19,713 nt of DNA from JBBQSU01 sp038234815 (GTDB taxonomy: Bacteria > Planctomycetota > Phycisphaerae > Tepidisphaerales > Tepidisphaeraceae). The position numbers were made by a program, and so were the translations under genes. Positions 13,846-19,713 of the stretch are shown here, piece by piece (within the stretch, counting starts at the first letter, position 1; every line of letters starts with the position of its first letter). The notes beneath the pieces were generated by a model. It searched no databases, was not told where the DNA came from, and was given only the letters and a program-made list of their open reading frames with translations. The DNA is taken from positions 1 through 19,713 of the forward strand of contig JBBQSU010000064.1 of the NCBI GenBank assembly GCA_038234815.1, given 5' to 3'.

Positions 13846-15813
13846 ATGAAACCCAGGCTACCCGTGATTACGCTTCTACTCATTGCCGTGGTTATTCTCA
13901 GTGTTGGTGAGGTCATGGCCGCTGGCGCCGTTCCTGGGGATCGCAATGTCCCGCTCAATATCATCTACCCTGCCAAGGCGCAGCATGAGAACGGGGGAGA
14001 GCTTTATGACATCACCAAGGCTCCGTTCAATGCCAAGGGAGATGGTGTCACCGACAATACCGCGGCCTTTGTGGCGATGATGGATGCGGTGCGCGATGCC
14101 ACGGAAGCGATGCGGTCTAAGAAGTCGGCATGGGGCAGCGGGCCGGGCTGGTTCTATGTGCCCAACGGCACGTATCTGGTCAGCGACAGTATCGTTTGCA
14201 GCCGGGAAGTGAAGGACGGTTTCGCCGGGCTTAAATTGATCGGTCAGGACCGGCGCAAGACGATCATTAAGCTCCAGGACAACAGTGATGGTTTCTCGGC
14301 TGGTGCCACGAAACCGCTAATCTCGTGGTCAAAGGACCCGGAGCATCACCAGTGCGGCATCGCCTGGGGAAACGAAATACGCAACCTCACGCTCAACACC
14401 GGCAAGGGTAATCCCGGCGCGGTGGGTTTGCTCTTCCTCGGTGCTAACGCCTGCTCGATGGACAACCTCAACATCGTCTCCGGCGACGGCCAAGGGCATT
14501 GCGGGCTGTATTTCCCAACCTGGGCTATTCAGGGTTACTTCCATGACATCACCATCACCGGTTTTGATTACGGCATTGAAACCCTGAATAAAGCAGAGAC
14601 GAATCCCACGCTCGAATATCTAACCCTCCGCGGCCAGGGCAAGGCCGGCGTCCATGTTGGTGCAGGCTGTCCGGGCTTTCGCATGTTGCTGAGCGAAAAC
14701 ACCGTTCCTGCTGTTCAGATCACCGGGGCCGATTCTCAGGTGGTTATCATTGACAGCAAACTGACCAAGGGCGCGGCCAGCGAGGTTGCGTTGAAGGTGG
14801 AAAACGCACAGGGCCAGATTTTTGTGCGCAATGTAGAGACGGCCGGCTATGGCAAGGCGATTGAAGTCGCAAAATCCAGCAGCGGGCAGACTTCCGTTGC
14901 AGGTGGCAAGATCGATGAATGGCTGAACGGTCCGGTCATCAGCTTCGGCAACAGTCCCCAACGCACGCTGCATCTGCCGATCGAAGAGGTGCCGCCGTCG
15001 ATCTGGGAAAGCGACCCCGCTAAATGGGCCGTGCCCGAGGATTTCGAAGGTGACGATCAGGCCCGCGTGCAGGCGGCGCTGGATTCCGGCAAGGCTTCGG
15101 TACTGTTGCCGTCCTTCGGCTATACGTACAAGGACCCCATCCGCATTCCTGCCACCGTTAATCACCTTGATCTCATGCAACATAACACGCGCGCCGGAAC
15201 GCTCGAGATTACCGAGGCCAGCAACGTCCCGCTGCTCATCGAGCACCCCGGCACCCGCGTTACGCTCAACATCCGCGAGCCTAGGACGGTGGTGATCCGC
15301 TACGGTGATGCTGCCTGGACCATCAGCACCGACAAGCCCGTAACCGTTCATGCGCTGGCCCTGGCCAACACAGGCCCGCATAAGCGTTTCTGTCCCCCGA
15401 ACGCGCGGATCTACGCCCGCAGCATTAACAACGAGAACAAAGGCACTCCGGAGTTCCCCGTGGATGGCGGGCTGATGTGGGTGCTTGGATTCAAGGCCGA
15501 AAGTCCCACGGAATGCTTCGCCGTGCGCAATGGTGGCATTCTTGAAGTGCTTGGAGGCTATCGCAACCAATGCGGAATCGACGGCGGAAAACCGATGATC
15601 CTCAATGAAGATTCCAATGTCAGTTTCGTTGGTTTCTCCAATATGGCCAGGATATTCAATGAAGCCATCTGGGAAACCCGCGGCGGTGATACCCGGAAGC
15701 TGGGCAAGGATCAGATGCCAAAGCGCCCGGCCTATAACGGCACCTACTTCGTCCCGCTTTATGTCGGCTACGATCCGTCGAAAGTTGCAGAGATGTTGAA
15801 GACAAAGCGGTAA
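13846..15813 (+). CDS. Exported pectate-lyase-3-type beta-helix protein
   Basis: This 655-residue protein has a signal peptide (MKPRLPVITLLLIAVVILSVGEVMA) and a clear ribosome binding site AAGGAG 6 nt before the ATG. After a short linker comes the pectate lyase superfamily 3 entry motif YDITKAPFNAKGDGVTDNTAAF (residues 54-75), then WFYVPNGTYLVSD. A long right-handed parallel beta-helix follows, with regular turns (LTLNTGKGNPGAVGLLFLG, DITITGFDYGIETL, LTLRGQGKAGVHVG). A second helical section occupies the C-terminal third. Such folds serve pectate lyases, rhamnogalacturonases and epimerases, and the exact activity cannot be read from the sequence. It lies 49 bp after the GH-A gene on the same strand, probably co-transcribed. 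Confidence 0.85.
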   Translation: MKPRLPVITLLLIAVVILSVGEVMAAGAVPGDRNVPLNIIYPAKAQHENGGELYDITKAPFNAKGDGVTDNTAAFVAMMDAVRDATEAMRSKKSAWGSGPGWFYVPNGTYLVSDSIVCSREVKDGFAGLKLIGQDRRKTIIKLQDNSDGFSAGATKPLISWSKDPEHHQCGIAWGNEIRNLTLNTGKGNPGAVGLLFLGANACSMDNLNIVSGDGQGHCGLYFPTWAIQGYFHDITITGFDYGIETLNKAETNPTLEYLTLRGQGKAGVHVGAGCPGFRMLLSENTVPAVQITGADSQVVIIDSKLTKGAASEVALKVENAQGQIFVRNVETAGYGKAIEVAKSSSGQTSVAGGKIDEWLNGPVISFGNSPQRTLHLPIEEVPPSIWESDPAKWAVPEDFEGDDQARVQAALDSGKASVLLPSFGYTYKDPIRIPATVNHLDLMQHNTRAGTLEITEASNVPLLIEHPGTRVTLNIREPRTVVIRYGDAAWTISTDKPVTVHALALANTGPHKRFCPPNARIYARSINNENKGTPEFPVDGGLMWVLGFKAESPTECFAVRNGGILEVLGGYRNQCGIDGGKPMILNEDSNVSFVGFSNMARIFNEAIWETRGGDTRKLGKDQMPKRPAYNGTYFVPLYVGYDPSKVAEMLKTKR

Positions 15814-15834
15814 ATGGGGAATATCACGCTCGAT

Positions 15835-15856
15835 CCGCCGTTGTTGGCGGGGTTTT
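15835..15856 (+). terminator. Weak intrinsic terminator candidate
   Basis: CCGCC (15835-15839) pairs with GGCGG (15846-15850) around a 6 nt loop, followed by GGTTTT. It lies 22 bp after the beta-helix gene. The stem is short, so only partial termination before the GH28-like gene is likely. Confidence 0.4.
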
Positions 15857-15936
15857 GGTCTTCATTGATAAAGTGCGCGTGGGGGATATCGCCCTTGACG
15901 ACCTAGCTCCTTTTTGTTGGAAGCGAACCTCCGCTG

Positions 15937-17508
15937 ATGCAGGCTATGGGTAAATATCTGCGCATTGCACTTGCACAACTTTTCGTCAGCCTGTTGTTAA
16001 TGCTGGTTTCCTGTAGCACCGAACAAGGCCTTATGAATCCCATGAACCCCATGATTGCAAAACCGACCCAACCATTTGTTTACGCACCTGCAGTCGCCCG
16101 TTCCTCGCGTTATCGTTGCTGGCTCGACGGCCAGGAACATACCGTGCTTGACAGCCTCAAGGCGCAAATCGTCCGTGCGGCCGGCGATTCGCGCGTGGCA
16201 GTGACGATTGAGTGCCGCGAGCCGGTTCGATCCGTCACAGTTCGTCCTCTGGCTCTGGGCATCAAACCGAAACATGAAGGCGGGAAAATTACCTTCGCCA
16301 TGGAACGCCATGGCAGCATCAGTGTCGAAATCAACGATGATCTGGATACGCCGTTGTTGTTGTTCTGGGATGCTCCCATCCAAACTCCCCAACCCGACGC
16401 GGACACTACCATCTTCAAAGCCGGCGTGATTCACGAGCTAGGCGAGTTAGCTGTGGGCAGCGGGAAACGGGTCTTTTTTGAAGGCGGGGCCGTGGTCCGC
16501 GGCCAGCTGAAAATCGAAGGGGCCACCGACGTCCACGTCTGGGGCCCCGGCATTCTGGATCAAACCACGCGGAAGGAACCCAAAAACACCATATTGGTAA
16601 GGCACAGCAGCAACGTAGTATTGGAGGATGTACTACTGCTGGATACGCATGGTTGGAGTCTACATCTTAACTATTCCGAAAGTATTAAGATCAATCGCGT
16701 TCGCATCATTGGGTGGCGCGGTAATTCGGACGGCATTGACGTGGTGAGTTCTTCCCATGTCCTGGTTCACGACTGCTTCTTGAAAACTCTCGACGATTGC
16801 ATCGCCATCAAAGCCGGCAACTGGACTGCCGACGATGACACCATCATGGAAGACATCACGGTGCGCAATTCTGTCCTATGGAATGACGTCCCCGGCAATG
16901 CACTGGAGGTAGGCTTTGAAATGACCAACCAACTGGTCAGGGGTGTACACTTCCAAAATTGCGATGTCATTCATGTACTCAAGGGCGCCGCTTTCAGCAT
17001 CCACAATAGCGGGTGTTCCAGGGTCGAAGACGTATCGTTTGAGGATATTCGGGTGGAAGACGTTCGCGACGAATTTGCCGATCTTTACATCGGGTTATCC
17101 ATCTACAGCAAAGACTGTCCGAAGGAGTTTTTTCGCCTTAACGAGGCGCGACGTCCGGTGCCGGCCGAGCGGCAGGACGACATCTCTCCGGACAATCAGG
17201 GACAGTGGGTGCTACCGCTTAACGAAGAAGAACGGCGGAAGTTCGCATCGAAGCGAGGTTCTATCAGTGGGGTGCGCTTTCTTCGCATTTCCTTCAATGA
17301 ATCCCCGCGGCGGATCGTACTTAAGGGCTACGATGCGGATCATGCGATATCCGATGTCAGCTTCTCGGACATTAGCTGCAAAGGCGAAGCCCTTACTTCG
17401 TGGCCGGAAGATTTACTGCGGACGGCGCACGCCACGAATGTTACGTTTGCCGGGCGGGCCGTCGGCTCGACGACAAAACGCGCCCATTCGCTGCCGAGTA
17501 AGAACTAA
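15937..17508 (+). CDS. GH28-like beta-helix lipoprotein (polygalacturonase family)
   Basis: This protein has 523 residues from ATG 15937 (a second ATG at 15946 is equally possible). The N-terminus ends in the lipobox LVSC with Cys26, so it is probably a lipoprotein held on the cell envelope. The C-terminal two thirds form a right-handed beta-helix with GH28 signatures: NSDGIDVVSS (residues 263-272, Asp265 and Asp268) and LDDCIAIKAG (Asp286, Asp287). In GH28 these aspartates are the catalytic set. The third motif GHG is replaced by Gly320-Asn321-Ala322, and the RIK motif is not evident. An N-terminal beta-sandwich domain with YRCWLDGQEHTVLDS precedes the helix. Expected role: hydrolysis of alpha-linked uronic acid or related glycans, together with the two upstream enzymes. 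Confidence 0.85.
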   Translation: MQAMGKYLRIALAQLFVSLLLMLVSCSTEQGLMNPMNPMIAKPTQPFVYAPAVARSSRYRCWLDGQEHTVLDSLKAQIVRAAGDSRVAVTIECREPVRSVTVRPLALGIKPKHEGGKITFAMERHGSISVEINDDLDTPLLLFWDAPIQTPQPDADTTIFKAGVIHELGELAVGSGKRVFFEGGAVVRGQLKIEGATDVHVWGPGILDQTTRKEPKNTILVRHSSNVVLEDVLLLDTHGWSLHLNYSESIKINRVRIIGWRGNSDGIDVVSSSHVLVHDCFLKTLDDCIAIKAGNWTADDDTIMEDITVRNSVLWNDVPGNALEVGFEMTNQLVRGVHFQNCDVIHVLKGAAFSIHNSGCSRVEDVSFEDIRVEDVRDEFADLYIGLSIYSKDCPKEFFRLNEARRPVPAERQDDISPDNQGQWVLPLNEEERRKFASKRGSISGVRFLRISFNESPRRIVLKGYDADHAISDVSFSDISCKGEALTSWPEDLLRTAHATNVTFAGRAVGSTTKRAHSLPSKN

Positions 17509-17756
17509 CTACTCACGGTTTTTGCGCTTTTGCGTTCCGGTTTCCAAAATACTCGCTCGTGTGTGGTGGCGAAAAGCCCGCCGCAATTTAGATTTTTCGG
17601 TCGATATTTTCCAGTATCTGGCCCGTCCTGGTTCTTGCGCCGGGCCGAGCGCAGGAGATGTGGGTAGTCGAAAGGGTCGCCGAGCGGCTACTTGGATTCG
17701 AATGGTCGTCGGCGCGGCCGATGAACGGCGCTGCGTAAGTGGGCAATGGGAGCAAT

Positions 17757-17954
17757 ATGGGTGAAAAGGGAAGCGCTTTCGCCAAAGGGGGATGTGGATG
17801 CCTGGCAGCGTTCGCCGCATTTGCATTGGTTGCCATTGTGCTTGGCGGTTCTGCACACATCGACATTGGCGGCGCGATTCTTCTCTTCGTGATTGGGGGC
17901 GTGATCGGAGTCATCGTGCTTGCGATCTACAACAAGGGAAAACGGGAAAGGTAG
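17757..17954 (+). CDS. Small Gly-rich two-helix membrane protein
   Basis: This 65-residue frame starts at ATG 17757, with GGGAG 4 nt upstream; a GTG at 17739 would add six residues. It has two hydrophobic helices: CLAAFAAFALVAIVLGG and GGAILLFVIGGVIGVIVLAIY, ending in a basic tail KGKRER. The glycine-zipper pattern of the second helix is typical of small membrane proteins that oligomerise. Function unknown. It stands alone, about 250 bp after the GH28-like gene, in a segment otherwise without genes. Confidence 0.6.
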   Translation: MGEKGSAFAKGGCGCLAAFAAFALVAIVLGGSAHIDIGGAILLFVIGGVIGVIVLAIYNKGKRER

Positions 17955-18274
17955 ACTTGGCACCGACCAACTCGACCAACCCATCAGCCGTAAGGCGATC
18001 CACGGCGGCGCTCCGGTTGCTCCTCCGCAGAGCCGTATCCTCCGCGTGGATCAGCGAAGCGTATCAGAAACGAGCAAGGCCGGGATGTTCCCGGCCCCGA
18101 AACAACAACTTGGCCCGACAACCTATTGTTCAAATCGGGGACAGGAATGGGGTCTGGACAACATTTCAATGTACAATGCCGTCCGGCGGATGATGGCTTC
18201 CCGGCTTATGGAATCGCGTTTTACGATTCGGTGGACGAATCGCTATGGTCACGATAGAGAAGAAGCCAGCGTAG
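17955..18274. other. Gene-poor segment with a perfect hairpin and RAYT-type tag
   Basis: No convincing gene is visible. The segment holds a perfect palindromic hairpin (18078-18096) and the string GGGGACAGGAATGGGGTC (18137-18154). A related string, ATGGGGTCAGAAGC, lies next to the transposase end at 19387. Both may be traces of past RAYT or IS200-like activity. Confidence 0.5.
18078..18096. repeat. Perfect REP-like hairpin
   Basis: GGCCGGGA and TCCCGGCC form an 8 bp perfect stem with a 3 nt TGT loop. There is no T-tract after it, so it is not a typical terminator. Compact GC-rich palindromes of this kind are the substrates of REP-associated tyrosine transposases, and a fragment of one lies 1.3 kb away. 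Confidence 0.5.
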
Positions 18275-18289
18275 ATGGAGGATACATTG

Positions 18290-18775
18290 GTGGCAGATTG
18301 CTGGATCACAACTCATTATGCGAGTCCGGTTAAGTATGACCTGCGTTTTCTGAACGTCTATTTGAATAGACCGCTTGCTTCTGTTCCTCAGATCGACGAC
18401 TTCGTATTCTTTCGGGAAGGTATCGGCGCAAATCAAAGAAGGTGGCTAACTACCATCGCGGACGGTAAACGATTAGCAATCCCTGCGATAAAAGGATCAG
18501 GTGAAATATTTGCACGCGCAAAAGTTAAGAGTATGCGCCGCGATCGGAACGTACATGATCCCGTTATTGACTATGGCGATCTTGATGATTTTAAATGGAT
18601 CATCGAGTGTCACCAACACGAATTCTGCTTGCCTATATCTTTTTCTCATTTGCGCCGTTTGCTGGGAAAAGCAAGCAATGACCCCGGCCGTTATCTCAAC
18701 CTTTGGAAGATTCCCGGCGATCCCTCGCGGTCCGAAATTATTAATTTGTTCGATGCACGGCGAGCCCCGACTTAG
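18290..18775 (+). CDS. Hypothetical protein
   Basis: I prefer GTG 18290 because a perfect ribosome binding site GGAGGA (18277-18282) lies 7 nt upstream. The ATG at 18275 overlaps that site and has none of its own. This gives 161 residues beginning VADCWITTHYASPVKYDLRF. The protein is soluble and rich in Arg and aromatic residues, with no signal peptide or membrane helix. Segments such as PQIDDFVFFREG, HDPVIDYGDLDDFKWIIECHQHEFCLP and GRYLNLWKIPGDPSRSEIINLFDA suggest a compact folded domain. No family recognised. The base composition is visibly less GC-rich than the enzyme genes upstream, suggesting acquired DNA. The following gene starts 15 bp after its stop, so the two probably form an operon. 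Confidence 0.7.
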   Translation: MADCWITTHYASPVKYDLRFLNVYLNRPLASVPQIDDFVFFREGIGANQRRWLTTIADGKRLAIPAIKGSGEIFARAKVKSMRRDRNVHDPVIDYGDLDDFKWIIECHQHEFCLPISFSHLRRLLGKASNDPGRYLNLWKIPGDPSRSEIINLFDARRAPT

Positions 18776-18789
18776 TGGAGGCAATTCAC

Positions 18790-19359
18790 ATGAGCACAGC
18801 GTTGGTTCCTAGATTCTTGATTACGTGCATTCTTGCGATCAGCACCGTCGTTTTGTCTGATGAACCAAAATCAGACAAGGCGAAGCAGTCGTTTGAGAAG
18901 CATGGAATTTCGCTGAAGAAAGCTAACGAAGCATATTGGAAGGCAATCATCACTGCCGATAAGGCCTTGCTCGGCGATCTTGAGGTTGCAGCAAAGATTG
19001 CGGAACGTAATAAAGACGATGCTGAAATGAAGTCCCTACGGTTGACCATCGAGGAATTGCAGGCCCGACTGAACAAACAAAACGAGCTTCTCAAAGAGGC
19101 AGCGCCGGCCGCCACACCTCGAGCATTTTCCTTTAACCGGCCCACCTACAGACAGAAAATAAATATAGGCATGACCAAAGATGACTTCCTAGCATTTGTC
19201 CGGGCCGAAGATTTAAGCTTTAGACGATATATTGCGACCGAAGACCTGGAGGGCGGCAAGGTTTTGAAGCGCGAGCGTTGGTCATCCGGTTTTTGGTATC
19301 CGGGTTTGCCATCGGAGGTATATCTCGAAAATGGAATTATCGTTCGAATAGAGAAGTGA
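18790..19359 (+). CDS. Exported coiled-coil hypothetical protein
   Basis: This 189-residue protein starts at ATG 18790, with GGAGG 8 nt upstream. The N-terminus MSTALVPRFLITCILAISTVVLS is a signal peptide. A charged helical stretch follows (about residues 40-105: AERNKDDAEMKSLRLTIEELQARLNKQNELLKEA), which is probably a coiled coil. A C-terminal globular part follows (INIGMTKDDFLAFVRAEDLSFRRY ... YPGLPSEVYLENGIIVRIEK). The phrase 'IGMTKDDFLAFV...ENGIIVRI' resembles small BamE/SmpA-like outer-membrane assembly modules, in which 'GMTKxEV' opens the domain and a strand with an 'ENGxVxxI' pattern closes it. That is a weak resemblance. Co-transcribed with the preceding gene. Confidence 0.75.
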   Translation: MSTALVPRFLITCILAISTVVLSDEPKSDKAKQSFEKHGISLKKANEAYWKAIITADKALLGDLEVAAKIAERNKDDAEMKSLRLTIEELQARLNKQNELLKEAAPAATPRAFSFNRPTYRQKINIGMTKDDFLAFVRAEDLSFRRYIATEDLEGGKVLKRERWSSGFWYPGLPSEVYLENGIIVRIEK

Positions 19360-19406
19360 CCGCGGAACAAGTCTGCGAAAAGCACAATGGGGTCAGAAGC
19401 GATTAC

Positions 19407-19713
19407 TCAACGGCTAGCGCTAGCCTTCTTGGGCCGCCCCACCCGGCGAAGCGTGCTTTGCAGGCCCAGACGCCGGGCGGCGCGATGGCCCCAGTCGTCG
19501 TCACCAAACGGCCGGCCGCGAAGGACGCAGCAACGCACGGCCGCGAGTTCCTTGGCGTGTTCAAGGCGATTGACCCGTTCCACCCAGTTTTGTGGGCAGA
19601 GGACGGGCCAGTCGTCCAGCAGGTCCGTGGCTTTCTTCAACCCCTGAGCGCGACAGCCCAACGAGCCCCAAGGCCAGTCCTGCGCTTTCTCGACCAGATG
19701 CGCCCGCAGCGGA
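19407..19713 (-). CDS. REP-associated tyrosine transposase (RAYT/Y1), C-terminal part, runs off window
   Basis: The minus-strand frame enters from the right edge as PLRAHLVEKAQDWPWGSL, the typical RAYT segment after the catalytic Tyr helix. It continues through DWPVLCPQNWVERVNRLEHAKELAAVRCCVLRGRPFGDDDW to RRLGLQSTLRRVGRPKKASASR and a stop at 19407-19409. About 102 codons are visible. The catalytic HUH pair and the tyrosine lie beyond the window, so whether the gene is intact cannot be told. RAYTs process REP palindromes through single-stranded DNA. ATGGGGTCAGAAGC lies just after the stop, a string of the kind often seen beside these genes. Confidence 0.9.
   Translation of the reverse strand, partial: PLRAHLVEKAQDWPWGSLGCRAQGLKKATDLLDDWPVLCPQNWVERVNRLEHAKELAAVRCCVLRGRPFGDDDWGHRAARRLGLQSTLRRVGRPKKASASR

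Noticed and set aside
17675..17706. tRNA-like string GGTCGCCGAGCGGCT followed by GGATTCGAATGG
   Set aside because: It resembles D-arm and T-arm pieces, but no acceptor stem or anticodon arm can be paired at proper distances.

Overview
The window looks like accessory DNA of a GC-rich, polysaccharide-degrading environmental bacterium. Secreted pectin and hemicellulose enzymes, an FAD_oxidored-type oxidoreductase and a Y1/RAYT transposase fragment point to the PVC group, most likely Planctomycetota. That is an inference; no rRNA or marker gene is present.

Region 1 (1-9748) is a 9.7 kb unit bounded by two 1,142 bp inverted-repeat arms (1-1142 and 8607-9748). The outermost 77 bp of the arms are identical, and no transposase is visible anywhere in the unit. 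The cargo is an FAD-dependent oxidoreductase, then a divergent ArsR-type repressor, then an operon of a DUF2892 membrane protein, an RND periplasmic adaptor and an RND pump. A sigma70-like promoter overlapped by a palindrome lies between the repressor and the operon.

Region 2 (9749-11462) begins 2 bp outside the right arm. It is an array of three complete integron gene cassettes, each ending in a 101 bp attC site. For every cassette the inverse core site is the exact reverse complement (9-12 bp) of the cassette's own leading core, which is diagnostic of excisable cassettes. No integron integrase is in view, so this is a CALIN-type array or the edge of a larger integron. The cassettes encode a small membrane protein, a secreted protein and a two-helix membrane protein, none of known function. 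The arm end next to the array carries paired direct repeats 21 bp apart and integron-consensus core sequences, laid out much like an attI site.

Region 3 (11463-17508) has about 500 bp without a convincing gene, holding one strong hairpin. It is followed by three co-directional exported carbohydrate-active proteins: a clan GH-A (GH39-like) TIM-barrel enzyme, a pectate-lyase-3-type beta-helix protein and a GH28-like beta-helix lipoprotein. Two of these show substitutions at expected catalytic positions. Together they suggest attack on pectin or other plant cell-wall polysaccharide at the cell surface.

Region 4 (17509-19713) holds a small Gly-rich membrane protein, a REP-like perfect hairpin, a pair of unrecognised genes (one exported and coiled-coil rich), and the C-terminal part of a REP-associated tyrosine transposase running off the right edge on the minus strand.
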